DNA of 64,000 nt from CBFFRJ01 sp051486985 (GTDB lineage: Bacteria; Pseudomonadota; Gammaproteobacteria; Enterobacterales; Enterobacteriaceae), in NCBI RefSeq assembly GCF_051486985.1, contig NZ_JAHVDV010000002.1, forward strand, positions 186,001 to 250,000, in the 5' to 3' direction. The notes under the pieces were generated by a model. That model ran no database searches, was not told the DNA's origin, and was given only the letters and a program-made list of their open reading frames with translations. The position numbers and the translations under genes are program-made. Shown here one piece after another: positions 15,226-23,556 of the stretch (its first letter is position 1; each line of letters starts with the position of its first letter).

Positions 15226-16683
15226 ATGACTTTAACCACACAACACCTGATTGCGCTGCTGCCGCTGCTGATCGTCGGATTGACGGTGGTGGTTGTGATG
15301 CTCTCCATAGCGTGGCGACGCAACCATTTCCTCAATGCCACGCTGTCAGTGGTGGGCCTGAACGTTGCGTTAGTCTCCCTCTGGTTTGTTGGCCAGGCGG
15401 GGGCGATGGACGTCACGCCGCTGATGCGCGTCGATGGCTACGCCATGCTCTACACCGGGCTGGTACTGTTGGCGAGCCTCGCCACCTGTACCTTTGCTTA
15501 TCCGTGGCTGGAAGGCTATAACGACAATAAAGAAGAGTTCTATCTGCTGGTGCTGATTGCGGCACTGGGTGGGATACTGCTCGCCAATGCAAACCATATG
15601 GCCTCGCTGTTCCTCGGTATTGAACTTATCTCTCTGCCGTTGTTTGGCCTGATTGGCTATGCCTTCCGTCAGAAGCGTTCGCTTGAAGCGAGTATTAAAT
15701 ACACCATCCTGTCAGCGGCTGCCTCGTCATTCCTGCTGTTTGGTATGGCGCTGGTCTACGCACAGTCCGGAAGTCTGTCGTTTGTCGCGCTGGGCAAAAG
15801 CCTCAGTGGCACTGCGCTGCATGAACCGCTGTTGCTCATTGGTCTGGGTCTGATGATTGTGGGACTCGGCTTTAAACTTTCGCTGGTCCCCTTCCATCTG
15901 TGGACGCCAGACGTATACCAGGGTGCTCCTGCCCCGGTTTCCACCTTCCTGGCGACAGCGAGTAAAATCGCTATCTTCGGTGTGGTGATGCGTCTTTTCC
16001 TGTATGCGCCGGTAGGCGACAGCGAAGCCGTCCGCCTGGTGCTGGGTATCATCGCCTTCGTTTCCATTATCTTCGGGAACCTGATGGCGCTGAGTCAGAC
16101 CAATATCAAGCGTCTGCTCGGTTACTCGTCCATTTCTCACTTAGGTTATCTGCTGGTGGCGCTGATTGCCCTGCAAAGCGGTGAGATGTCGATGGAAGCA
16201 GTGGGTGTTTATCTGGCGGGTTACCTCTTCAGCAGCCTCGGCGCCTTTGGTGTGGTGAGCCTGATGTCCAGCCCGTATCGCGGTCCGGATGCAGAGTCGC
16301 TTTACTCCTACCGTGGTCTGTTCTGGCACCGTCCGATTCTGGCGGCTGTAATGACCGTGATGATGCTGTCACTGGCCGGTATTCCGATGACGCTGGGCTT
16401 TATCGGCAAGTTCTACATTCTGGCAGTGGGTGTACAGGCGCACCTGTGGTGGCTGACAGGGGGCGTGGTTCTCGGCTCCGCCATTGGTCTTTACTACTAC
16501 CTGCGCGTGGCCGTGAGTCTCTATCTGAATGCGCCGCAACAGCTCAACCGTGATGCGCCTTCTGACTGGCAGTACAGTGCAGGTGGTATCGTGGTGCTGA
16601 TCTCTGCGCTGCTGGTGCTGCTGCTCGGTATTTACCCGCAGCCGCTCATCTCGCTGGTCGCGCTGGCGACACCGCTGATGTAA
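15226..16683 (+). CDS. nuoN: NADH:quinone oxidoreductase subunit NuoN
   Basis: NuoN (ND2 homologue) is the third antiporter-like subunit and the last gene of the operon. It has 485 residues and 14 predicted transmembrane helices. Conserved motifs are FLGIELISLPLFGLIGY (Glu), GLGFKLSLVPFHLWTPDVY (Lys) and NIKRLLGYSSISHLGYLL. A strong hairpin terminator lies 14 bases after the stop, ending the nuo transcript. Confidence 0.98.
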   Translation: MTLTTQHLIALLPLLIVGLTVVVVMLSIAWRRNHFLNATLSVVGLNVALVSLWFVGQAGAMDVTPLMRVDGYAMLYTGLVLLASLATCTFAYPWLEGYNDNKEEFYLLVLIAALGGILLANANHMASLFLGIELISLPLFGLIGYAFRQKRSLEASIKYTILSAAASSFLLFGMALVYAQSGSLSFVALGKSLSGTALHEPLLLIGLGLMIVGLGFKLSLVPFHLWTPDVYQGAPAPVSTFLATASKIAIFGVVMRLFLYAPVGDSEAVRLVLGIIAFVSIIFGNLMALSQTNIKRLLGYSSISHLGYLLVALIALQSGEMSMEAVGVYLAGYLFSSLGAFGVVSLMSSPYRGPDAESLYSYRGLFWHRPILAAVMTVMMLSLAGIPMTLGFIGKFYILAVGVQAHLWWLTGGVVLGSAIGLYYYLRVAVSLYLNAPQQLNRDAPSDWQYSAGGIVVLISALLVLLLGIYPQPLISLVALATPLM

Positions 16684-16697
16684 CCCAGCTCAGTAAA

Positions 16698-16727
16698 TAA
16701 AAAACCGCCGGTTCCGGCGGTTTTTTT
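16698..16727. terminator. Bidirectional rho-independent terminator, nuoN / cheV
   Basis: AAAAAACCGCCGG-TT-CCGGCGGTTTTTTT is a near-perfect palindrome with T runs on both strands. It lies between the convergent nuoN (+) and cheV (-) and would serve both. Confidence 0.95.
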
Positions 16728-16749
16728 ATGCTCTGAAGACGCTGCGAAT

Positions 16750-17775
16750 TTATTTAGCCAACAGCGGTTTCGCCATGATTTTCTGTCCACTGACCAGCGG
16801 CCCGCTGATGCGGCTCGCGGAACGCTCAAGCACTTCCTGAATAACGGAAGAGAGTTCGTTAATTTCAAATTTGGCCACGTAGCCATCAGCCTGGACTTTA
16901 CGCACGTGATCCTCGTTCGCGCTGCCGGAGAGCGATGAGTGGATAACCACCGGAATTTGCTTAAGGCGTGGATCGCTTTTGATCAAACGAGTCAGGGTAA
17001 ACCCATCCATCTCCGGCATCTCAAGGTCAGTCAGTACCATAGAGATCTTATCGCTGATTGGTACCCCTTCGGCGTCGGCCTGCTGGCTCAGAACCTGAAT
17101 ACGTTCCCACGCATCTTTCCCGGTAATATGCATGGTGTTGGGGATCTGCATGGCCTGCAGACCTTTATCCAGCATCGCGCGCGCTACCTTTGAGTCTTCC
17201 GCCACGATAGCGACGGCACCAGGCTTGATGTTGAATTTCTTGTCCGGGATATGGTTGCCGTGCAGATCATGATCGGCCGGTGAAATGTCATACAGGATCT
17301 GTTCCACATCCAGCACCATCGCCAGGTTGTTGCTGTCTTTATCTTCATCAAGGCAGGCAATACTGGTGATGTAATGGCCGTTGATGGCCTTCTCGGCGGT
17401 GTGTACCTGCTTCCAGTCCAGACGGATGATGTTCTCGACCGACTCAACGGCAAACGCCTGCACGCTGCGCGCATATTCGGTGATCAACAAAATATTGAGA
17501 CCGGTGGCTGGCTTACAGCCCGCGACTGCCGCAAGGTCGATGACCGGGATGACCTGATCGCGAATATTGACCATCCCCATCAAAGGCGGTTTCATTCCGG
17601 CCGGACGGGTAAAGGTTGGCATAGGAACAATTTCGCGCAATTTGAAAACGTTTATGCCGAAAAGCTCCGACTTTTCATCATTCAGTGAGGCACCAAGACG
17701 AAACAGCAACAGCTCAAAACGGTTCGACAGGGTGAGATTCGCCCTGTCATCGATATCTTTCTGGAAATTATCCAT
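16750..17775 (-). CDS. cheV: Chemotaxis protein CheV (CheW-like plus receiver)
   Basis: CheV couples chemoreceptors to CheA through a CheW-like domain and tunes signalling through a phosphorylatable receiver domain. Residues about 25-175 are CheW-like (FGINVFKLREIVPMPTF, GMVNIRDQVIPVIDL). Residues about 190-320 are the receiver, with acidic residues AEDSKVAR and phospho-acceptor Asp in MVLTDLEMPEMDGFTLTR. I start at 17775 (MDNFQKDI, 341 residues) because GAGGG lies four bases upstream; an ATG 18 codons earlier has no such site. E. coli K-12 lacks this gene, while Salmonella has a relative beside nuoN. A sigma-28-type promoter lies 36 bases upstream. Confidence 0.92.
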   Translation of the reverse strand: MDNFQKDIDDRANLTLSNRFELLLFRLGASLNDEKSELFGINVFKLREIVPMPTFTRPAGMKPPLMGMVNIRDQVIPVIDLAAVAGCKPATGLNILLITEYARSVQAFAVESVENIIRLDWKQVHTAEKAINGHYITSIACLDEDKDSNNLAMVLDVEQILYDISPADHDLHGNHIPDKKFNIKPGAVAIVAEDSKVARAMLDKGLQAMQIPNTMHITGKDAWERIQVLSQQADAEGVPISDKISMVLTDLEMPEMDGFTLTRLIKSDPRLKQIPVVIHSSLSGSANEDHVRKVQADGYVAKFEINELSSVIQEVLERSASRISGPLVSGQKIMAKPLLAK

Positions 17776-17810
17776 CGTGCCCTCAGTGTGAAATGCCTGC
17801 GTTAATACTG

Positions 17811-17837
17811 TTATCGGCACAATGTGCAAAAAGTAGA
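17811..17837 (-). promoter_or_regulatory. Sigma-28 (FliA) promoter of cheV
   Basis: On the minus strand the -10 element is GCCGATAA (17811-17818), a perfect match to the flagellar sigma factor consensus, and it is followed upstream by an 11-base spacer and a -35-like TCTACTTT (17830-17837; 5 of 8 against TAAAGTTT). The predicted transcript would start about 30 bases before the cheV ATG. This places cheV in the class 3 flagellar/chemotaxis regulon, which fits its function. Confidence 0.75.
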
Positions 17838-17852
17838 GTGCGCAATATCACA

Positions 17853-18770
17853 TCACAGAGGAACAATCTGAAAATCTTTTGCAAGCCGGGTATCGCGGAA
17901 TATCGCCTGACACTCCTGGAGCAAACGCTGCGCCCCTTCTTCATCGTAACGGGAGCTGAGATGGGTAATCACAAGCTCTCTGGCTCCGGCATCCGCTGCC
18001 AGCTGTGCCGCCTGGCGGGACGAACTATGACCGCGACTGTTTGCTTTCTCTTCCATCGCCTGTTCAAGGGTGGCCTCGTGCACCATAAGATCGACCTCGC
18101 GTGCAAGCTCAAGAGCTGCCGGGCAGGGGGCAGTGTCCCCGAAAATTGTCACTGTCTTTCCCGCCACTGGCGGGGCAAGGAAATCTTCACCTCTGATGGT
18201 TCGGCCGTCGTCGAGGGTGACGGTTTCCCCTTTTTTAAGTTTCTGGAATAGCGGGCCAGGCGGGACGCCCCATTCAATCAATGCCTGCGCATCGAGCGCG
18301 CCCGGTTTGTCATATTCTTCAATACGATAGCCATAGCATTCAACCGGATGATTCAGCGCTCGTGCGCTGACGCGGCGTAAACCATCATCCAGCACCAGAC
18401 CTTCGCTGATTTCAACTATGGTCAGCGGATAATCGGTCCAGGAGCCGCTCAGACGAAGCGTCGTATCGACAAACGCCTTGATGCCTTTGGGGCCATAGAT
18501 GGTCAGGGGCTGAACGTTACCCGCCATCGACCGACTGCACAGCAGCCCCGGCAGACCAAACAGATGATCGCCGTGCAGATGAGTGATGAAGATGTTGTCC
18601 AGCTTGCCTGGATTAAACGCCGTATTGAGCAGTTGATGTTGGGTGCCCTCACCGCAGTCAAATAACCACAGCCCGGCTCGGGTAGGGTGCTGAAGGTTGA
18701 GGAGAATAGCCGAGACATTACGGCTTCGGGTGGGCACGCCAGCGGAGGTGCCTAAAAAAATCAGTTCCAC
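17853..18770 (-). CDS. rbn: Ribonuclease BN (RNase Z family)
   Basis: This zinc-dependent metallo-beta-lactamase-fold nuclease processes tRNA 3' ends and can act as exo- or endoribonuclease; it is also called ElaC. It has 305 residues, as in E. coli. The metal-binding motif THLHGDHLFGLPG is near residue 63, with later ligands in FGDTAPC and ITHLSSRY. The start MELIFLGTSAGVPT is collinear with the family. It is divergent from elaA across 72 bases and is followed by cheV on the same strand. Confidence 0.97.
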   Translation of the reverse strand: MELIFLGTSAGVPTRSRNVSAILLNLQHPTRAGLWLFDCGEGTQHQLLNTAFNPGKLDNIFITHLHGDHLFGLPGLLCSRSMAGNVQPLTIYGPKGIKAFVDTTLRLSGSWTDYPLTIVEISEGLVLDDGLRRVSARALNHPVECYGYRIEEYDKPGALDAQALIEWGVPPGPLFQKLKKGETVTLDDGRTIRGEDFLAPPVAGKTVTIFGDTAPCPAALELAREVDLMVHEATLEQAMEEKANSRGHSSSRQAAQLAADAGARELVITHLSSRYDEEGAQRLLQECQAIFRDTRLAKDFQIVPL

Positions 18771-18842
18771 AGGAGATGACGTCCTTTGCGTTTAAAGCGA
18801 GAGTTTTAGTATAACGGGGTCAACGCTAATAAGGAGCACAAC
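18771..18842. promoter_or_regulatory. Divergent rbn / elaA promoter region
   Basis: A -10-like TATAAC on the plus strand (around 18811) overlaps TATACT on the minus strand, so the two divergent promoters share sequence. AAGGAGCACAAC before 18843 is a strong ribosome-binding site for elaA, and AGGAG sits before the rbn start on the other strand. Confidence 0.5.
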
Positions 18843-19304
18843 ATGATTCGCTGGCAGGACCTGCACCATTCTGAATTAACCGTGGCCGAACTCTATGCCC
18901 TGCTCAAACTGCGCTGCGAGGTATTTGTTGTGGAACAAGCCTGCGCCTATGCCGACGTAGACGGTGAAGATCTTGTGGGAGATAACCGTCATCTGCTCGG
19001 CTGGCAGGATAATGCGCTGGTGGCGTATGCGAGGATTCTGAAAAATGACGACGATACGGCGCCAGTTGTGATTGGTCGGGTGATTGTCAGCCATACAACT
19101 CGCGGTGAAAAAACCGGTAGTCAACTGATGGAACGCGCCCTGGCGGTCTGCCAGCAACACTGGCCGCAACACGCGCTATATCTGGGTGCGCAGGCACATT
19201 TGCAACACTTTTATGGTCGATTTGGCTTTGTAGCCGTAACCGAGGTTTACGAGGAAGATGGTATCCCTCACGTCGGAATGGCGCGAGAAGGAGGCCAGGC
19301 GTAA
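18843..19304 (+). CDS. elaA: GNAT-family acetyltransferase ElaA
   Basis: ElaA is a small predicted N-acetyltransferase of the GNAT superfamily; its substrate is not established. It has 153 residues, matching E. coli. Recognisable features are the family N-terminus (LHHSELTVAELYALLKLRCEVFVVEQ), the acetyl-CoA-binding region VIGRVIVSHTTRGEKTGSQLMERAL, and the C-terminal HFYGRFGFVAVTEVYEEDGIPHVGM. Together with elaB it forms the stretch between rbn and menF, as in E. coli. Confidence 0.93.
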   Translation: MIRWQDLHHSELTVAELYALLKLRCEVFVVEQACAYADVDGEDLVGDNRHLLGWQDNALVAYARILKNDDDTAPVVIGRVIVSHTTRGEKTGSQLMERALAVCQQHWPQHALYLGAQAHLQHFYGRFGFVAVTEVYEEDGIPHVGMAREGGQA

Positions 19305-19358
19305 CCCAAAGGGATTGTCTATAGTTTAGCGGACAGGTTCACAACATGGAGATAACTG

Positions 19359-19661
19359 ATGTCTAATCAATTTTATGATTCACGTATCGATGACGACCTG
19401 GCCCTGCTGAGCGAAACGCTGGAAGAAGTCCTGCGCTCATCGGGCGACCCCGCTGACCAGAAGTACATTGAGCTTAAAGCTCGTGCTGAGCAGGCGCTGA
19501 GTGACGTTAAAAATCGCGTCAGTAACGCGTCGGACACCTATTACTATCGGGCTAAAAAAGCGGTTTATCGTGCGGATGATTACGTGCACGAAAATCCGTG
19601 GCACGGTATCGGTGTTGGTGCCTCGGTCGGTCTGGTGTTAGGCCTGTTGTTGCGTCGCTAA
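19359..19661 (+). CDS. elaB: ElaB, DUF883 family C-tail-anchored ribosome-associated protein
   Basis: ElaB belongs to the YqjD/ElaB/YgaM family: helical proteins with a single C-terminal membrane anchor, linked in E. coli to stationary phase and ribosome association. It has 100 residues. The acidic coiled N-terminal part (about 1-75) is followed by the glycine-rich anchor GIGVGASVGLVLGLLLRR at the very C-terminus. GGAGATAACTG provides the ribosome-binding site. A CTATAGTTTAG -10-like element (19319-19329) lies about 30 bases upstream, in keeping with an RpoS-type promoter, though this is a guess. Confidence 0.93.
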   Translation: MSNQFYDSRIDDDLALLSETLEEVLRSSGDPADQKYIELKARAEQALSDVKNRVSNASDTYYYRAKKAVYRADDYVHENPWHGIGVGASVGLVLGLLLRR

Positions 19662-19714
19662 CCAAAAAGTCCCCTCCCTCTACGGGGGTACTCCTCTTTA
19701 TGGCGTACACCCCG

Positions 19715-19720
19715 TATAAT
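19715..19720 (+). promoter_or_regulatory. -10 element for the men operon
   Basis: A consensus TATAAT lies 28 bases before the menF start codon, after the elaB gene. No good -35 hexamer is seen 17 bases upstream, so the promoter may need an activator or be weak. Confidence 0.5.
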
Positions 19721-19747
19721 GTGCGGTTTTAGAAGGGAGGGGGTTGC

Positions 19748-21046
19748 GTGCTGTCTGTTTCTGCTGCGCTTGAACTTTTGCTGGAAAAATTATCAGGCGA
19801 CCTTGCGCATTCGCCTGGCCTGCAGGTGTTTGATGTTCCCTTCGCGCTGAATGACGCGTTTGACCCACTCTCCTGGCTGGCAGGGCAGCGAACCTGGCCG
19901 CAATTTTACTGGCAACAACGCAGTGGTGAGGATGAAGCCGCCGCCCTCGGTGCAGTGTTACGCTTTCCATCACTTCCCCTTGCACAACACTTTCTTCGCG
20001 ATCATCCTGAACACGATCTACGCATCTGGGGACTGAATGCCTTTACCCCTTCGCAGGGAGACTTATTCCTTCCTCGCCTCGAATGGCGCAGGTCAGGCGG
20101 GCACGCCTCACTCCGGCTCATTGTCAACAATGATGCTCAGCAGGCCACGGATGTGCAGAGCGCCAGAGCTTTTCTCGCCGCTCTCGTGAGCGCCGTCCCC
20201 CTTCCTGACGTCCGACAACCTTTGCTGGAACAGAACCATACGCCTGACCAATCTCACTGGGAGCATCTGGTGGCACAGGCCACCTGCGCTATTCGCGACG
20301 GCGTCATGGAAAAAGTGGTGCTTGCCCGCACGACGGACCACCGTTTTTGCCGACCCGTTAATGCCGCTGCATTGATGGCCGCCAGTCGGCGGTTAAACCA
20401 TCACTGCTTCCACTTCTATATGGCGTTTACGGCCCAGGAGGCCTTTCTGGGCTCCTCACCAGAGCGTTTATGGCGTCGGCGGGGGAGTGCTCTGCGCACC
20501 GAAGCCCTGGCCGGGACCGTGGCCAGTCATCCGGACGATGTTCAGGCGCAAGCGCTGGGCAACTGGTTGATGACGGACGATAAAAATCAGCGGGAAAATA
20601 TGCTGGTGGTGGAGGATATCTGCCAGCGTTTACAACCCGTGGTATCCACACTGGATATCCTGCCAGCGCAGATTATAAGGTTGCGCAATGTGCAGCATTT
20701 ACGCCGCTGCATCTGGACCGAGTTTGCAAGCGAAGATGATGCAGAGTGTCTGTTTCTCCTGCAGCCGACGGCGGCGGTAGCTGGCTTGCCAAGAGCGGCA
20801 GCGCACTCGTTTATCCGGCAGGCGGAACCTTTTGACCGCGAATGGTATGCCGGTTCAGCAGGGTATCTCTCATTACGCGAAAGTGAATTTTGCGTCGCCC
20901 TACGTTGTGCAATGATTAAGGGTGACAATGTGCGGCTTTATGCCGGTGCGGGGATAGTGGCCGGCTCCGATCCGGCACAGGAGTGGCAGGAAATCGAGAA
21001 TAAGGCGGCGGGACTGCGATCTTTATTGGTGTTGTCGCACGCATAA
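19748..21046 (+). CDS. menF: Isochorismate synthase MenF
   Basis: MenF converts chorismate to isochorismate, the first committed step of menaquinone synthesis. It has 432 residues (431 in E. coli). The chorismate-binding fold is seen in KVVLARTTD, FLGSSPERLWRR, RTEALAGTVA, DDKNQRENMLVVEDI, LQPTAAVAGLPR and YAGAGIV. The start is GTG (MLSVSAALELLLEKL aligned to the E. coli N-terminus) behind an AGGGAGGGGG ribosome-binding site. It heads the menFDHBCE cluster. Confidence 0.96.
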   Translation: MLSVSAALELLLEKLSGDLAHSPGLQVFDVPFALNDAFDPLSWLAGQRTWPQFYWQQRSGEDEAAALGAVLRFPSLPLAQHFLRDHPEHDLRIWGLNAFTPSQGDLFLPRLEWRRSGGHASLRLIVNNDAQQATDVQSARAFLAALVSAVPLPDVRQPLLEQNHTPDQSHWEHLVAQATCAIRDGVMEKVVLARTTDHRFCRPVNAAALMAASRRLNHHCFHFYMAFTAQEAFLGSSPERLWRRRGSALRTEALAGTVASHPDDVQAQALGNWLMTDDKNQRENMLVVEDICQRLQPVVSTLDILPAQIIRLRNVQHLRRCIWTEFASEDDAECLFLLQPTAAVAGLPRAAAHSFIRQAEPFDREWYAGSAGYLSLRESEFCVALRCAMIKGDNVRLYAGAGIVAGSDPAQEWQEIENKAAGLRSLLVLSHA

Positions 21047-21117
21047 CCGACCCATATCAAAAATCCATCGTTTTCGATTCTTTATACTTAACCGCATTAT
21101 TGATACCGGACAAATTT

Positions 21118-22788
21118 ATGTCAGTGAGCAGCTTTAACCGACGCTGGGCCGCGGTGATCCTCGAAGCGTTAACCCGTCATGGCGTGCGCCATGTTTGTAT
21201 CGCCCCAGGTTCCCGCTCCACCCCCCTGACGCTGGCGGCGGCTGAAAACAGGGCCTTTATCCGCCATACGCACTTTGATGAACGCGGACTGGGGCACCTT
21301 GCGCTGGGCCTTGCCAAATCGGATCAATCGCCTGTCGCCGTCATTGTTACATCCGGTACGGCGGTTGCGAATCTCTATCCGGCGCTGATTGAAGCCAGTC
21401 TGACCGGTGAGCGGCTGATTCTGCTTACCGCGGACCGTCCACCGGAACTTATTGACTGCGGGGCGAATCAGGCGATTCGTCAGCCCGGTATGTTTGCAAC
21501 TCACCCAACCCAGTCTCTGGCCTTGCCACGTCCCACGCAGGAGATACCGGCTCGTTGGCTGATCTCAGCCATTGATAATCTGCTCGGCTCCGTTCAGGCC
21601 GGCGCGGTGCACATTAACTGCCCGTTTGCCGAACCGTTGTACGGCGAGATGGATGAAACCGGCCTTGGCTGGCAACAGGCCCCGGGCGACTGGTGGCAGG
21701 ACGATAAACCCTGGCTGCGTGAAGCGTTGCATACCGGCAGCCATGCCCAGCGTGACTGGTTTTTCTGGCGGCAAAAACGGGGTGTGGTGGTCGCAGGGCG
21801 CATGAGCGCGGCAGAAGGTAAACAGGTTGCGGCCTGGGCAAAAACCCTCGGCTGGCCTTTAATTGGCGATGTGCTCTCGCAGACCGGGCAGCCGCTGCCG
21901 TGCGCAGATTTATGGCTGGGCAATGCGCGCGCGGTCACTGAGCTGCAGCAGGCGCAGATCGTTATTCAGCTCGGCGGGAGCCTGACGGGAAAACGTCTTT
22001 TACAGTGGCAGGCGACCTGCGAGCCGGAAGAGTACTGGCTGGTTGATCCCATGCCGGGCAGGCTCGATCCGGCGCACCATCGTGGTCGCCGTCTGACGTC
22101 GCCGGTTGCTGACTGGTTGAATGCTCATCCTGCTGAAGTTCGCGCCCCCTGGTGTGTTGAACTTCCTGAGCTTTCAAAGCAGGCCTGGGAAGCCGTCCTC
22201 ATGCGACGGGAAACCTTTGGTGAAGCACAGCTTGCCCACCGACTTGCTCGCTATTTGCCTGAGCAGGGGCAGCTTTTTCTGGGTAACAGCCTGGTCGTGC
22301 GGCTTGTTGACGCGCTGGGACAACTGCCGGCGGGCTATCCGGTTTACAGCAATCGTGGCGCGAGCGGTATTGACGGTCTCATTTCCACGGCGGCAGGCGT
22401 ACAGCGGGGCAATGCGCGGCCCACGCTGGCGCTGGTGGGGGATCTCTCCGCGCTTTACGATCTGAATGCGCTGGCGTTGCTGCGTCAGGCCTCTGCACCC
22501 TTTGTGCTCATCGTGGTTAATAACAATGGCGGGCAGATTTTCTCGCTGCTACCCACAGCGCCTGACGAACGTGAAGCGTTTTACCTGATGCCGCAGCATG
22601 TCAATTTTGAGCATGCGGCCGCCATGTTCGGGCTTAAATATCACCGGCCTGACAGCTGGCAGGCGCTGGAAGAGGTATTCGCAAGCGCCTGGGGACGACC
22701 AGGCACCACGTTAATTGAACTGGTTGTGGACGGCGCCGAAGGCGCACAGACCCTGCAAAGTTTGCTGGCACAGGTGAGTCGGTTTTGA
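21118..22788 (+). CDS. menD: SEPHCHC synthase MenD
   Basis: MenD is a thiamine-diphosphate enzyme that joins isochorismate and 2-oxoglutarate, releasing CO2, to give 2-succinyl-5-enolpyruvyl-6-hydroxy-3-cyclohexene-1-carboxylate. It has 556 residues from the ATG at 21118 (MSVSSFNRRWAAVILEAL, same as E. coli); an ATG six codons earlier is less likely. The N-terminal PYR domain has CIAPGSRSTPLTLAA and FDERGLGHLALGLAK. The ThDP-binding motif is GDLSALYDLNALALL with downstream VVNNNGGQIF. The last bases (TTGA) overlap the menH start. Confidence 0.97.
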   Translation: MSVSSFNRRWAAVILEALTRHGVRHVCIAPGSRSTPLTLAAAENRAFIRHTHFDERGLGHLALGLAKSDQSPVAVIVTSGTAVANLYPALIEASLTGERLILLTADRPPELIDCGANQAIRQPGMFATHPTQSLALPRPTQEIPARWLISAIDNLLGSVQAGAVHINCPFAEPLYGEMDETGLGWQQAPGDWWQDDKPWLREALHTGSHAQRDWFFWRQKRGVVVAGRMSAAEGKQVAAWAKTLGWPLIGDVLSQTGQPLPCADLWLGNARAVTELQQAQIVIQLGGSLTGKRLLQWQATCEPEEYWLVDPMPGRLDPAHHRGRRLTSPVADWLNAHPAEVRAPWCVELPELSKQAWEAVLMRRETFGEAQLAHRLARYLPEQGQLFLGNSLVVRLVDALGQLPAGYPVYSNRGASGIDGLISTAAGVQRGNARPTLALVGDLSALYDLNALALLRQASAPFVLIVVNNNGGQIFSLLPTAPDEREAFYLMPQHVNFEHAAAMFGLKYHRPDSWQALEEVFASAWGRPGTTLIELVVDGAEGAQTLQSLLAQVSRF

Positions 22789-23546
22789 TACTGCATGCCC
22801 GGATGGCGCACGCGCAGGCGACCGGCCCCTGGCTGGTTTTCCTGCATGGTTTTTCCGGCGATAGCCTGGAGTGGCAGCCGGTGGGCGACCGCATTTGCGG
22901 GTGTCCGTGCCTCTATATAGACCTTCCCGGGCACGGTGGCTCCGCCGGAATAACCGTCGGGTCCTTTGCTGAGATGCGTTATCTGCTGTCCGCCACCTTA
23001 AATAGTTACAACATACTAAAGTACTGGCTGGTGGGCTATTCCCTCGGTGGGCGCATAGCGATGGACTTCGCCTGTGAGGCACCTGCAGGCATCTGCGGAT
23101 TGGTGGTCGAAGGCGGGCATCCCGGGCTCACTGATGAGGCTGAACGGTCTTCCCGCAGGGCCAGCGATCGGCGCTGGGCAGAAAGATTACGCCATGAGCC
23201 TCTGAGCGAGGTCTTTACCGACTGGTATCAGCAGCCGGTTTTTGCCTCTCTTCAGGCGCAGCAGCGGGCGCAACTGATCGCCCTTCGCAGCCAGAACAGC
23301 GGCAGGGCGCTGGCGGCGATGCTGGAAGCCACCTCGCTGGCGGTTCAGGCTGATTTACGCGCTGCGCTGCGACAATGCGCATTTCCGGTTCATTACCTTT
23401 GTGGTGAACGGGACAGTAAATTTCGGGCGTTGTCGGCGGAGATCGCTGCACGCTCTCATCTCATTAACGCCGCCGGGCACAACGCACACCGGGAAAATCC
23501 CGAAGCGGTTGCCGCCTGCCTGGCACAAATTCTGCGTCTGATATAA
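22785..23546 (+). CDS. menH: SHCHC synthase MenH
   Basis: MenH is an alpha/beta-hydrolase-fold lyase that removes pyruvate from SEPHCHC to form 2-succinyl-6-hydroxy-2,4-cyclohexadiene-1-carboxylate. It has 253 residues. The oxyanion region is WLVFLHGFSGD, the nucleophile elbow is LVGYSLGGRIAM (Ser), and the His is in INAAGHNAHRENP. The start is TTG inside the menD stop (TTGA overlap at 22785-22788), giving MILHARMAHAQ collinear with E. coli MILHAQAKHG. Expression would depend on coupling to menD. Confidence 0.95.
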   Translation: MILHARMAHAQATGPWLVFLHGFSGDSLEWQPVGDRICGCPCLYIDLPGHGGSAGITVGSFAEMRYLLSATLNSYNILKYWLVGYSLGGRIAMDFACEAPAGICGLVVEGGHPGLTDEAERSSRRASDRRWAERLRHEPLSEVFTDWYQQPVFASLQAQQRAQLIALRSQNSGRALAAMLEATSLAVQADLRAALRQCAFPVHYLCGERDSKFRALSAEIAARSHLINAAGHNAHRENPEAVAACLAQILRLI

Positions 23547-23556
23547 AGGGCCCCCT

